A stretch of DNA of 64,000 bases, from positions 10,312,001 to 10,376,000 of the forward strand of contig NC_061153.1 of NCBI RefSeq assembly GCF_905220365.1, in the 5' to 3' direction. Origin of the DNA: Vanessa cardui. Taxonomy: Eukaryota > Arthropoda > Insecta > Lepidoptera > Nymphalidae. The notes beneath the pieces were generated by a model. The model ran no database searches, was not told where the DNA came from, and saw only the letters and a list, made by a program, of their open reading frames with translations. Position 1 is the first letter of the stretch. Each line of letters opens with the position of its first letter. Position numbers and translations under genes: made by a program. This document shows, piece by piece, positions 9,240 through 20,627 of this stretch.

Positions 9240-11252
9240 GAAAACACAAAATATGTGGCATTGTACATTAATAACATAAAATATTACTGACTTATCGATA
9301 CTGGTGCATCACTTTCTGTCAGAAAGAAGCGATTCCTTTTAACAGCCAGTACACAGAGATAATACGTTAATAAATGGCATTGGTGGACAGACCAGAGCTA
9401 AAGGATTGGTAAATTTAATTTTAAAATCCAGTAAAGATATACAGTTTAACCATAAATTTTCAGTTTTTGAGTCGTTACCGTTAAAGGCTGATGGAATTCT
9501 AGGGTTAGATTTTCTATTAAAGTACGAAGCCAGCATTAATTTATACACAAATTTAGTTTAATTTCTTTACGTATAGACAACTTTACTCATTCTTTGAAAC
9601 TGATAAACGATGTCAATAAAAGTAATGAAGTCTTACTTATTTCTGCTCGATCAGAATCAATACACTTTCTTTATGTAAATGAATGTAGAAGTGGGGATGT
9701 TGTTGTTTGTGGAAAATAATTGAGCAAAGATATATTTTTAGCTAATGAAATCACTACAGTAAAAAATAATAGGATTCCTATTAAGATATTAAATGTTACT
9801 GAACAAGACATAGAGCTAGCATCTTTTTCACCAGAATTACAATCTTTAGATAACTATAATACATGTACATTTAATAAAATCAATATTACGGTTGATAGAG
9901 TTAAAAAGTTACTGCACGAACTAAATTTATCTCATTTGCACGATGATGAACAGAAAATCATTGAGGCCATTTGTGTAAAGTACGCAGATGTGTTTCATAT
10001 GGAAGGTGATAAGTTAACGATCACAAATATTTATCAAGAATCCATTACTGCTAAGCCAAATGTTTTTCCAGTATATGTAAAACCATACCGTTTACCACAA
10101 GCCTTAAAGCCTGAAACCGAAAACCAAATAAAAATTTTAAAAGCAAATGATATCCTAGAGGAATGTAATAGTGAGTGGTCTAGTCCAATACTTTCGTACA
10201 GCGTTCCTAAGAAAGCTGTTGAAGGTCAAAATACCAAATGGAGACTAGTAGTTGATTATAGGAAATTAAACTGTCTTGTAGTAGATGATAAATTTCCGTT
10301 ACCGAACATAAATGAAATCTTAGATTCGCTTACTCGAGCAATTTACTTTAGTCACCTTCACCAAGATTACTTCCAAGTGCCCTTGACTTCTGAGAGTCTT
10401 AAATATACAGCATTTACAACTAGCTCAGGACAGTACCAAATGAAAAGACTACCTATGGGTCTTAATGTTAGTCCCAGTTCGTTCAGTCGTATGATGTCTG
10501 TTGCTATGTCAGGCCTTGCATTTGAAAAATGTTTCATATATTCAGATGATCTTGTAATATTTGGACGGAATTTGAGATCGCATAATCAGAATATGATAAG
10601 CGTGGTGGAAAGACTTAGAAAAGTAAATTTAAAATGAAACCCCCATAAATGTGAATTTTTGAAAAAGAAACTTTTATATTTAGGGCACGTTGTTTCTGAT
10701 AAAGGCGTTTCTCCGGACCCAAATAAAATTAAAATCTTCAAAATTGTCCTATACCTATGAATCCAGACGATGTTAAACGATTTGTAGCGTTCTGTAATTA
10801 TTATCGTAAATTTATACAATCTTTTGCTGATATTACTAAATGATCCAGGAAAGACGAACCTTTTTTATGGACTAATGAATGTCAAAAAGCGTTCGATATT
10901 TTAAAAAAGTCTTTAATATCACCGCCAATATTGCAATATCCTGATTTTTCAACAAGCAATGAATTCGTAGTACAAACAGATGCGTCAGGTATCACTATCG
11001 GTGCAGTCTTATGTAACAGAGATTTCAGACCGATAGCTTATGCTAGTAAGCCATTAAATAAGGCCGAAAGAAACTACCCAGCAATTCAAAAATAACTTTT
11101 GGCCATTGTTTGGGCTGTGAAGTACTTTAGGCCTTATATTTACGGCAGAAATTTCACATTGATGACGGACCACAAGCCTTTAGTATATCTTTTTGGTATT
11201 AAAGAGCCTTCTAATAGACTACTTAAATTAAGACTTACTTTAGAGGAATATA
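9240..11252 (+). pseudogene. Gypsy pol: protease, reverse transcriptase, RNase H (broken)
   Basis: The aspartic protease is seen as LIDTGASLSV (about 9293-9325), then the 'KADGILGLDFLL' flap-side motif in another frame. RT is mainly in 9720-10637, with WRLVVDYRKLN, a motif A where HQDYFQVPL replaces the usual LDL.sgyhQ, LPMGLNVSPSSFSR (motif B), and motif C IYSDDLVIF. A TGA at 10635 is followed by GHVVSDKGV in frame. RNase H begins with QTDASGITIGAVL. A nonsense codon replaces the Glu expected in 'K-E-LLAIV' (about 11093). The frame ends at 'RLTLEEY' at about 11250, where the LINE begins. Confidence 0.85.
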
Positions 11253-11257
11253 TTCCT

Positions 11258-12870
11258 CTAATATTCCTCTAATACGCCGGAATAGAGACGCCGGCATAGC
11301 GACCCCGGCCACCCCACATTCGGATGGAGGCAACCAGGAGCGGCGGCGGCGTTGATGAGCCTCAGGCCGAGATGGACAAAATACTGCCCGAAGCTCCATC
11401 GTCCGTCCAGGATCAGGCCCAGATACTTCATCTGGGCCTGCACCTTGATCACCGTCCCTTGGACGGTGATAACCGCCCCTCGTGGGGGTGTACCTTTCCG
11501 TGGACCGTGAAAGAGGAGGGCCTCCGTTTTGGATATGGAGACCCTCAAGCCCAGCATTCCTATGCGGTCCGCGGTGAGAGCCGTTCCGACTTCGGCAAGG
11601 CGAGCCGCCTCCTGGAAGTCCCGTCCAGTCGCCGTGACGAGAGTGTCGTCAGCATAACACAGCACCCTCATCCCGGGAATGACGGGAGCCCGCAGGAGCC
11701 CGCAGGAGCCAGTCGAAACCGAAGTTCCACAGAATTGGGCCGAGAACCGACCGCTGTGGAACGTCGCAGCCCACTCGATGCCGGACGAACCTCCCATCGA
11801 CCTCCACCCAGAGGATCTCCCTGTCCTGGAGGTACGCCTCCAGCAGTCTCCTCAGATAGGTCGGCACCCCATGGTATCGGAGTTCCTCCCGTATCTTCTC
11901 GAAAGGGGGACTGTTGAAGGCATTCACCACGTCAAGAGACACAGCCAGGACGACCTGCCCCCTGGCCACCGCTTCCGTCGTCCGAGTCTTCAGGGCGTTC
12001 AGGGCGTCGACGGTCGACCGGCCCGCCCTGAATCCGTACTGCGCCTCCAAGAGACCCAGACCGATCTCCTCGAGGTGCTGAACAAGACGGGCTGCGAGGA
12101 CCTTCTCGAAGAGTTTTCCCGTCTCGTTCAGCAGCACAATTGGCCTGTATGCCGAAGGGGAATCCAATGGCCGACCTTCCTTCGGCAACAGGACCAACTT
12201 CCCTTCTTTCCAAGGCTTCGGAAACTGCCCGCTGCACAGACACTCGTCGAACAGCTTCCGAAGCCTTACACCTAGGTATTCCAGGGCGTCGCACAGAATA
12301 CGCCCTGGAACCCCGTCCGGACCCAGCCCCGTCTTCCTGGCCCTCAAGCGGCCAAGGGCTATCTCCATCTCCCGCTCCGTAATCAGTGGTGGAACCTCTG
12401 CGTCTTCGGTCACGTAGCGGGAGGCCATCTGCAGAGGGACGTGTTCGCCTGGATGGGGGAAGAGTTCCCCAACCGGGCGAAGGAGGAGTTCCGGCGGCAT
12501 CGTCTCGGTGACGGGGCGCTCAATTGAGACCCGCCAGAAGCTCCTCCTCCTTGGCCTTCTCCTTGGCCTTGCGTATCGCCAGCTGCAGCTCTTTTTTCAG
12601 CTGGCGATAAGCGTCCAGCAATTGTCCCTCCAGATCCGTGTCGAGGCCGTTGCGCCTTCGACAGCGGACGTAGGCCCTCCGCGCCCGACAGCACGTCGCC
12701 CGAAGGTCGGCGATTTCGGGCGACCACCAGTATACGTGCCGGCGCGAAACTCTGCGCCGAGTCCGAGGCATGGCCGCATCGCAGACTTTCTTGAGCGAAC
12801 TGCGCATGCGGCCTGCCAGCTCCTTTGCGCTGGCGTCCTCCCAACTCACTGCGGAACTCCACCGCTGCAC
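11258..12870 (-). pseudogene. R1-clade ORF2, linker and reverse transcriptase
   Basis: Three frames carry the pieces. 12870-12520 is the post-endonuclease linker ('RRHVYWWSPEIADLR', coiled Lys/Glu-rich helix). A deletion follows. 12500-11649 is RT, with SAYRPIVLLNETGKLFEKV, YGFRAGRSTVDA, and motif A as SLDVVNAFN. Motif B is damaged, reading 'CDVPQRSVLGP' where GVPQGSVLGP is expected. 11797-11258 has motif C CYADDTLV and MKYLGLILDGRW. A frameshift lies in the overlap 11649-11797. The frame ends in 'SGVLEEY' plus a stop, a fusion with gypsy sequence. Confidence 0.85.
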
Positions 12871-12948
12871 GATTGCGGCCTCCTTGACTAGCTCTCGATC
12901 GACCTGGACTAGAGACCACCTCGGCAGAGTGGTCGGTACCCTCTGGTG

Positions 12949-13599
12949 TTATGCCGGCCTGCGAGAGGTGGAGTTCTCAAATCGGATGTACCGGTGATCC
13001 GATAGAGTCTCCACCTCCTCCTCCACTCTCCAATCAAACTCTCTGCGTGCTACGACAGGGGTGGCGAACGAAACGTCCACCACGGAACCCCTCTGATGGC
13101 GCACGCAGGTGTGAACCTGTCCCCTGTTGAGAAGGGACCGGTTGGAGAGCAGGGCCCACACCTGGACGGCCCTCCCTCGCGGATTCGTGACGGGGTTACC
13201 CCAGGCACGCGACTTCGCGTTTAAGTCGCCGAGAACCATTATCGGTTTCGGCGACTGCCTGGCCACCGCAGCTCTGACCAAGCCAAGATAGGTCTCGAAC
13301 TCAGCCAGGTTGCGGTTAGGGGAGAAGTAAATCCCGACGACGACGTACTCTCCCCACCCTACGACTACGTAGTCCGAACCCCTTTCGATGAGTGAGAGGG
13401 GGGGCTCCGTTCCGCTCCTTGTGAGGACCGCCTCAGTGTCGTCCAAGTCCCCCAGCCAGTGAGGTAGAGGAGGGACGAAGGAGGGTTCACAGGCCACTGC
13501 CAGGTCTACCTGCCACTCAGCCATGGACTGCAGTAGTAGGTCCTGAGCCCTGGCGCAGTGGTTGATATTCGTCTGAAGGAAGCTGAAGTCTGCGCTCAT
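12949..13599 (-). CDS. R1-clade ORF2, endonuclease domain (open frame)
   Basis: The 216-codon frame starts at an ATG at 13599 and holds a complete endonuclease. The residues seen are Asn in QTNINHC, Glu in ACEPSF, Asp and Asn in LGDLNAKS, Asp in VVDVSFATP, and SDH in LSDHRYIRF. The family cuts the bottom strand of the target to start target-primed reverse transcription. The frame fails just after SDH by a frameshift that separates it from the linker and RT, so this is a domain remnant rather than a working protein. Confidence 0.8.
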   Translation of the reverse strand: MSADFSFLQTNINHCARAQDLLLQSMAEWQVDLAVACEPSFVPPLPHWLGDLDDTEAVLTRSGTEPPLSLIERGSDYVVVGWGEYVVVGIYFSPNRNLAEFETYLGLVRAAVARQSPKPIMVLGDLNAKSRAWGNPVTNPRGRAVQVWALLSNRSLLNRGQVHTCVRHQRGSVVDVSFATPVVARREFDWRVEEEVETLSDHRYIRFENSTSRRPA

Positions 13600-13620
13600 G
13601 TTGACATTACAGCTTCCTCC

Positions 13621-14280
13621 TCAGCCTGGCGTCGTCCGACGATATTGGTAAACTAGTGTAGTGAGGACCACCTTACCTTTCGTGATGGGGGGGTTACATT
13701 CTTTCCACCCAATCACGTGCCCGGAGGGCTTGCCGGCGACTGCGCACGCTACGCAGCGCAGCTTCTCGGTACATGTTGACGATTTGTGTCCATTAACGCC
13801 GCACCGGTAGCAAAGGCTTCCTTGTTCCGCACTGAATGGGCAGAGCATCCTTGTATGGCCTAGACCACTTGCAGCAGCGTAGAGGACGCTGCTCCAGCAC
13901 GTACACTCTGGCCGAGCTCCACCCAACCAAAAGACAACCGGTGTCAGCCAGCTTTTTTGCCGCAGTTATTGGACACGACACGAAGACCATACCCATGTAA
14001 CCGGGTCCTCGTGAAATATCCCCGCACTCCATCCAGCACCGTACGGAGCTTGTCGGCTAGTTTATCTGCCTGTTCCGTCTGTGCTTTCGGCAGCTCCAAC
14101 ACTCTGGCCCCCTTCGCTGAGCGTCGAACTTTGAGCCCACTACTGATCCCAAGGTCTTGGAGTTTCACGCTCTGCTCAGCGTGCTCCAAGACCTGAGTAT
14201 ACGTGATGCCTTTCTGCTCCGCTTCCGGCTGCAGCGTTAATACCACTGCAGCTGTACGAGGTACGGACAGCTTAGGCATT
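13621..14280 (-). pseudogene. R1-clade ORF1, C-terminal part with zinc knuckles
   Basis: The first frame (14279-13944) has 'LTLQPEAEQKGITYTQVLEHA' and matches the equivalent part of copy 2 ('LTLQPGAEERGLSYADILAKA'). A second frame (14032-13793) has 'GMVFVSCPITAAKKL'. The third (13926-13621) has LCYRCGVNGHKSSTC, a CCHC knuckle, followed by a CVAC-type cluster. One more knuckle at about 13880 ('RPLRC...GLGHTRMLC') is split by a frameshift. The N-terminal half is missing. The protein would bind RNA in the ribonucleoprotein particle. Confidence 0.8.
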
Positions 14281-15837
14281 ATATCCCATCCCTAATTAAC
14301 AGACTTAGCGACTAAAACAAAATGCACTAAATACACTATAAGTCTCGGTTAAATTCACATATAACGCACAAAAATAGGTACACTCACATTCCATTATTTA
14401 TTGTTCCATGCTATTAAGTAGTAAAAATTTATACCTAGTACTTTATACAGTCAGTTGCTCAAGAACGTACGGGCTATAACTTCAGACTTAGGGGTCGGGG
14501 GCAGCGGGGGTGTCATTTTTGAGATCAGGAGACACAACTCCGTCATGCATTGATGTCAACTCCTAACTGCTATGCTCGACCCATTAGAGTGCAGCCTGCT
14601 GCACAAACTGCAGCGTGACGGCTATGCCTGCACGTCGGTTCGATGCACATTCAGTGAACTCACATGCACATGCAGCTTGCTAGAGCGCCGATCGTGACCT
14701 TAGCTCATATGCGAGTTGGCATACCTACTGGACGCGGTGGCGCGTCAGCTTATTCTATGTCAATGAAACCAACAAGTATTACACAATAATTTTTATTTTA
14801 AAAAGTAAAACAAGTAAAGCATCGCTATAATGAGCGAACCTAAATACCGTTCAAGTGACAAAGGACATGTAAAGACTTTCTCAAACAGTATTATGATAAT
14901 CAATCTTTAGTATCAATTCCAATGTGGTAGGCCACCGAGGAATCCAATTCCTCAAGTCCTCATCAGCCATGGTCTCTTGACCACGTGGTAGTGTCGTGTC
15001 GGTATTGTGTCGACATTCTATGCTCTTGAAATACGGGATCCGGTCAGATCGGTGCCCTACAAACAGATAAATTGACATTAATTCGTTCGTTGGAGGTTAT
15101 GAGACGTTCTAATGGGTCGACGCACTCTATAACATTTTTGCTCAGAAGTTGGAAAATAATGAGGAACTTGTTGTTTGTAGAAATGATATACTCACTCCTA
15201 GCATTCTATGCATTTTACAGTCTTGGCAGTCACGATGTAGTAGATACGAGTGGAAAGAAACAGACGTTGATGTCCAGGTCTTCGGTCACAGGGTTGCTCT
15301 GGACAAACTAGTTAACGCAGTGGCTGTTTATGAGCGTATGCTTTCCATTAGGAATTTATGATCGTTATTTATAGCCTGTGGATAACATTTTCAGGACAAT
15401 GATCAGAAAAATGAAACCCCACTGACGCAATTGGCGGTAATTAAATATAAAATAATCGTCAAATAAAATTAATAATGAGTGCATATGGTCTAATCACGAT
15501 CACTTTTAATGGCGTCAATTTGTGTATCGATAACAGTGGTTTTCCTGAAATTCCGACGTCACATATGTATGATTAATTCAATTCATTTAGTAGTTACTGT
15601 TTGTGTTTAAACTGGAGTAAATAGAGTTTGTACCTGATATGGTGAAAAATCGCTAACTTTCATGAACTACTTACAAGATCTTACGTGCTAACTATCATCA
15701 AACTTGCTATCATCAAAAATGCTAACCATCGTGCTACCGATACGGTCAGCGCGACACAAGAGCCTACTACGGACTCTGACTTCAAAGTTAAGGCTCCAGG
15801 GCCTGCACGTCAGTCAAAATATTATTAGTTAAAATTA
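14281..15837. other. Unassigned region with small weak frames
   Basis: Mixed-composition sequence. The part 14470-14760 is relatively GC-rich with no frame that looks real. A 70-codon (+) frame at 15149-15361, with 'LENNEELVVCRNDILTP' and 'LQSWQSRCSRYEW', has plausible protein-like composition, but I do not recognise it and it has no start or splice evidence. The gypsy pol does not resume here, so this is not simply the other flank of a LINE inserted in gypsy. Confidence 0.35.
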
Positions 15838-17240
15838 TTAGTTAAATGAAATGAAAAATATTAGACTACTTAAAAGTCGATTAACGATTATATCATGTAG
15901 TTATAATTATTGGTATATTTGGAGCCGGTGTCAGCCAATAAAACCCTACATAACCCTACGAATATCTATCAAAAACAATACGAGAGTACTTTAACAGAGA
16001 GTACTTTAACATTTAACTTAGGAAGACTCTAAAAAATATGTTGAATACGCAATTATTTTTATTACTTTTTCGTGCATATTCATTTGTTTTAAAATAGTGT
16101 TTTGTTTGAAGTCGGTTTTTCTTTTTGTTAAAATTTTTATTTATTTTTTTATTTTAAGTGAAGCTGATGTTGACTAACTATTTTTTTTAATATGGATAAA
16201 TTAAGCGTTCCGTTTATATGAGTCAAAAACTACTTCGAGGTCAATTTCAAAGGAAACTTGCGAATAAAGCAAAAATAGACTTTCGAAAATGCGGATTTAA
16301 TACGTCACGCGGCGTAAACTACAAAGATCCCTCGAAAGAGCTGTAATCGAACTCAGAAAAAATCTTTGAAAAAGACCAACTATATTTCGTACATCATATG
16401 ACATCACATCACATACACAAAATTTGATTAAAGATAGTAAGAAATTCTGCTGCATATCGCACCCTAACTGCGAGCCGTATAGGAGTTCCATCACTACATA
16501 GTATAAAACAAAGTCGCTTTCTCTGTCCCTATATCTTTAAATCTACGCAACGGATTTTGATGCGGTTTTTTTTAAAAGATAGTGTGATTCAAGGGGAAGG
16601 TTTGTGTATATAATACATGAACAATATAGTAAAGAAACACTGATAATTTTAGAAGTTTGCGATGTGATGTCGTAAATAAACAAATTCTGTAGTATATTTA
16701 GTATCAGTATTGCACCCGTGCGAAGCCGGGGTGGGTAGCTAGTTGATTATAATATTCGACTATGATAATTACATAAACATAACCACATTACGGAAGGTGA
16801 CTCAAATATCCAAATAACCTATAAATAAAAGATTCGACTGAGTATCGCTAACGTGCTCCTCAGAATTGTTCCGTTCCGTTACTTTGTCATGGATCCTGTG
16901 CTCAGCACCTTACCAAACTTTCACCAAATTACCCTTGAAGTATATATTTTATAATAAAAAAAGAATTATCAAAATTGGTTAACGTTATTTTCAGTTATTC
17001 ACCTATTTGTCGCGCATATACATAATGCAAATTTAAGACTTATGTCGTTTTCATATGGATACCATCATCGGAAAAAAATAAAAAAAAAATGGGACCCCAC
17101 GGGAAGCACTACCTTTCAAACAAAAAAAAATTTATCAAAATCGGTCCACCCAGTGAAAAGTTATGAGGTAACAAACATAAAAAAAAAAAAAAAAATACAG
17201 ACGAATTGATAACCTCCTCCTTTTGGAAGTCGGTTGAAAA
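15838..17240 (+). repeat. Composite repeat, left copy (inverted partner at 61612-63312)
   Basis: The segment carries part of a foldback arm (15838-15955), a short loop, part of the opposite arm (about 16006-16150) and a 1.1-kb body ending with the block CTCCTCCTTTTGGAAGTCGG. The whole body reappears as its reverse complement at 61612-62730 with only scattered differences and small indels, by eye. It is non-coding, with A-tracts at about 17085 and 17180-17197. The inner part includes a Helitron 3' end (next entry). Confidence 0.85.
16490..16742 (+). mobile_element. Helitron 3' end (non-autonomous)
   Basis: The terminus shows CACCC-GTGCGAAGCCG-GGGTG, a stem-loop (713-717 pairs with 729-733 of 16xxx), then TAGCTAG followed by T. 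Helitrons end in CTRR with a hairpin 10-12 bp upstream and insert between A and T (established), and CTAG|T fits. Homologous ends on the (-) strand lie at 62122 and 60190. The 5' TC end is not identified, so the left coordinate is only the extent of similarity to the other copies. Confidence 0.75.
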
Positions 17241-18280
17241 TACAAAAATTGACATTAATTTCGTTGAAGTTATGGGGCCTATCGATACAGCGCCTGTAAA
17301 TGAAAAAAATAAATAAGTAAACATAGACGTTAAAAAGGTGCTCCATCCCTGAAAGGAATGCGCAGGAATGCATAAAAATGCATAAAATAATTAATGTAAA
17401 TACTGGAAACTTACATAGAAAGTCAACGTTGATGTCGGCGGTATTTTCTTTGGAGCAGCTTGGCCACAGTGTTACTGCTTTGGAAGGACGTCTTCACGGA
17501 GCAGCGGTCGATGAGCTTATGAAAATCAGGAGCGACCTAAAGGCTTTATATAGTAGCCTGTTGATACGGGTTATCGCATGGTGCGCACTGAATGTAGTCA
17601 TGACGCAATTGGGGGAAAATAAAACGAATATAATCACACTGACACTAAACTTAAGGTCGACGTTACGTTACTACGTTTCGCGCCAAGGGCTTCGTTAGCT
17701 CTGCCGCGTTTATCTTCTTACCTTTCTGCAATATCTGAAAGTCTTCTGTACAGACTCATGCCTAGACCTTATCTGGAAGCATACCAGAAGGCTAGCGACC
17801 ATCGTTTGTAGTGAAAAAATTCGACTGCATTCTGAGTCAAATGCATCAAAATGCATCGGGTTGACATTGCAATTTCGAAATTCCTACTATCACCTGATGG
17901 TGCATCTAGGAAATATGGCCCGTACATTCTAGTGTTCCGTACTGTAGGTTAAGAACACATACTTACTTTATGAATCGTAAACAGGCGTGTAAACAAAACA
18001 CAAAATTATTATCATAGCTTGCTTTTTCATTGCAATATATAATAGCTGCCGTGCGATTCTGCAAAAACCACATTAGGATTTGAAACAGTTTTAATTTCTT
18101 AACTCATATCGAAACGACCTTGAATGGAAAAATAATTGGAAGCGAAAACTGTGAAGCGAGATGCTACTGCAACCACTAAAATTACCGATTTTTTAAAAAA
18201 CATTCCCAATTAGAAATTTCTAATATACTAAGGATTTGAAAAATAAATGACGTAATGATTCATGCTAAATATATTATAAA
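17241..18280. other. Unassigned region; one 106-codon open frame
   Basis: A (+) frame at 17378-17698 encodes 'SLEQLGHSVTALEGRLHGA' and 'VDELMKIRSDLKALYSSL', which looks like amphipathic helices. I cannot match it to a family, and it lacks a convincing start or splice context. The remainder is AT-rich with no motif. At 18160-18210 a short stretch ('KITDFLKN'-like translation) might be an N-terminal scrap of the hAT transposase that follows. Confidence 0.35.
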
Positions 18281-19448
18281 TAGTGTTGCCCAAATTCAGT
18301 TTTGGTCTTGCAGTCTTGGTCTTGTTCTTGCGTTTTTGCAAGACCAAGACCAAGAACATGACCTCGTATTTTTAGCAAGACCAAGACCAAGACTGACGCT
18401 GCAAGACTTGAGCAAGAACAAGACATAGCCTGCAAGACTCTTGCGTCTTGCAGCTAGGACTTAGCGCTATTTCACGGAGTAGTTAAGTGTAACAGTTCGG
18501 TGTATAGGTACGCTTAGGATTTCTATGAGACGCAAAAAAATAAGTAAAACTGGACCTATGCGCAGTACGACTAATACCATAGACATACCTACATAGCGAA
18601 TAAAAAAATATCCATTATAATCAAATGAGTGCATGCATAGTTATGTTTTAATCATCGGCACTTTGATAATGCGGCATCAAAGGTTTTGTACTTACTTCTT
18701 CCGTTTTTCGGAAGTACATGGTTATGATACACGCGCCGGCGGCTTCTTTTGAAGTCATATACAACAATCGTTGCCGCCGCGCCGAAATCACAACATTTGA
18801 CACTATTTTATGGCCGCCACAGGGCGTAGGTATACTCATGCAAAATAATTTCGAATTTTAAGAGTACCTACAGGTGTTCCAAAGAATAAATAAGTTTCAG
18901 AGTGCTTAGAATGAAAATGAATAGATTATAATGATCACGCAAGTAGTATTATGATTACGATAAAATGGTAAGGATAGGTAGTAGATATCATAATAATTTA
19001 TTCTAGTAAGTATATATTATAATATTGATTATATGGTTTTAAACTAATTACTTAGGTACTATTATTGTACATTCAGTCATTATATTTCTTAAGATTTTAC
19101 AAGAAAAAATAGTAAAAATATCACCCATTATTATTAAGAAACAGTTACTTCCATGAAAAACGACATATAGGTCAGTTGATTTTTCAAATTTCTTATCAAA
19201 TCTTCAGCAATTTATTAATCTGCTTGATCTTTACTATGGCTATGTTAATTCAAGCTCACATTGTTTGAATTCTACTACGTTTTTCTAAGATTTAAAATAA
19301 ACTTTAAAAAATAGTAATAGACTAATAGGTAATTGCAAGACTTGCAAGACTCTTGCTGCAAGACCAAGACCAAGACCAAGACTGGGAGCGCAAGACCAAG
19401 ACCAAGACTGGCTAAGTCTCGTCTTGTTCTTGCATTTGGGCAACACTA
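18281..19448. mobile_element. Terminal-inverted-repeat element (1168 bp) with CAAGAC subterminal repeats
   Basis: The ends are perfect 15-bp inverted repeats, TAGTGTTGCCCAAAT at 18281-18295 and ATTTGGGCAACACTA at 19434-19448. Just inside both ends are arrays of CAAGAC/GTCTTG hexamers in both orientations (18300-18460 and 19335-19430), which look like transposase-binding subterminal repeats. The interior has no ORF of note, so it is a non-autonomous element. The flanks give at most a TA duplication, which is part of the palindromic end. GTGTTGCC-type ends are also common in hAT elements, where an 8-bp duplication would be expected but is not seen. Confidence 0.8.
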
Positions 19449-20627
19449 CCTCTGTGACACGCTGGATAGATGAAAAGTATGACGCATTATCAATAGTAAT
19501 GAAAAATAAATTATGCTGTGTAGAAAATCTTACACTAACAAGTGACTTTTGGTCAGATCTACAAATGCGAAGTTATCTAGGTGTAACTGCTCATTTTGGC
19601 ATCGGAATTGAATTTCATATTGTAACTTTAGGTGTTTACTACTTATATGAAAGGCATACTTCCGAATAAATTGCACAAACGCTCACTAAAACATGTGAAG
19701 AGTGGGGATTTAATACTGATAAGTTCACAGCAGTAGTAACAGATAATGCTGCAAATATGGTGAAGGCTGTCGAAATTGTATTTGGGAAAAAAAGCATATC
19801 CCTTGTTTTGCGCATACACTTAATTTAGTAGCTCAGCATATTTTGGGAATTCCAGAACTACAGGAAATATTAACAAAAGCAAAAAATGTTGTTACATTTT
19901 TTAAACAAAACTGTGTTGCAAGTGACGAGTTGCGTAAATCAGTTCGAGTTGACACAAAATTGGAAAAAAGGAAATATCTGGCGATAAATATTGCTCTAGT
20001 AGCAAAATCATTCCATTAGTGCATTGCATGATATCAAAATTGAAAAACCTAGTAATTGAAGAATCTTTAATCAAGGATGTACAAAAACGCACTCTTAATG
20101 AAATTAATAAACGAATGGGCGCAATCGAGCAGGTATTAGCATTAGCTTTTGCTACAATATTAGACCCAAGATTTAAAAAACTTCATTTTGAAGATGCCAT
20201 GGCGTGTGCAAATGGCGTTATTAAAATTAAAGAGATGATTAAAAAGAATCAACAGGATGAATCTACTGTGGAATCTGACTCTGACAACTCAGACAAAATT
20301 AGTCTATCATCGGATCTCTGGAGTGATCACCATAAACTGGTTCAACGAAATTGGAAAACAAATAATACCAATGAAAGTCTTTCAGATGAGTTATCGCTTT
20401 ATTTGAGGACTCCAGTGAGTAGATTTAACGAAAACCCATTAGAAGTGTGGGTAGACTATAAAATACAGTTCCCAACGTTATACAATGTGGCTTTTAAATA
20501 TTTAACCATGGTGGCTAGCTCAGTTCCATCTGAACGACTTTTCTCAAAAGCCGCACAGGTTCTTACACAGCAGAGAAGCAGAAGCAAGTCAAAAGGGTCA
20601 ATAAAATTTTGTTTTTGCAAAGCTTAG
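19449..20627 (+). pseudogene. hAT-superfamily transposase (ZBED-like), broken
   Basis: The first segment reads VTRWIDEKYDALS...LTLTSDFWSD...SYLGVTAHF, the beginning of the hAT RNase-H-like catalytic core, with the first Asp expected in 'SDFW'. 'AVVTDNAANMVKA' holds the second conserved Asp, and a 'CFAHTLNL' motif follows in a shifted frame. 20019-20627 has ILDPRFKKLHF and the C-terminal dimerisation region: NPLEVWVDYKIQFPTL, then VASSVPSERLFSKA. Stops at 19667 and several frameshifts between 19780 and 20020 kill it. The N-terminal BED finger is not found. The family moves DNA by cut-and-paste. Confidence 0.85.

Larger units (their letters stand above)
6598..11255 (+). mobile_element. Ty3/gypsy element, mdg3/micropia-like, truncated after RNase H
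   Basis: In order: an LTR-like block (6598-6747), a primer-binding site, a small membrane-protein frame, gag with an RGG/Asn-rich tail, protease, RT and most of RNase H. Integrase and the 3' LTR are missing because the element stops at about 11250 against an R1-clade LINE. The gag core, and the RT signature in which YSDD is followed by a 'DLVIFG' stretch, resemble the mdg3/micropia group as I recall it. Several stops and frameshifts show that it is dead. Foreign sequence between 7140 and 8300 probably includes at least one later insertion. Confidence 0.75.
11256..14280 (-). mobile_element. R1-clade LINE copy 1, (-) strand, truncated at both ends
   Basis: On the (-) strand the order is ORF1 C-terminal half with zinc knuckle, endonuclease and RT. 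It starts within ORF1 at 14280 and stops after the RT block 'RRLYSGVL' at about 11260. It lacks the C-terminal zinc finger and 3' UTR that copy 2 (43432-49574) retains. The GC content is high compared with the flanks. Copy 2 is the same family: both endonucleases share the block NINHCARAQDLLLQSMA. Loss of the 3' end is unusual for a LINE insertion and suggests a later deletion or recombination. Confidence 0.85.

Noticed and set aside
11324..12382. Several (+) frames of 80-198 codons across R1 copy 1
   Set aside because: They lie opposite RT motifs on the (-) strand, with low-complexity Pro/Arg composition. They are shadows caused by high GC.
12410..12919. 169-codon (-) frame in R1 copy 1
   Set aside because: Right strand but wrong frame. 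The linker motif (VYWWSPEIADLR) is in the overlapping frame 12520-12870.
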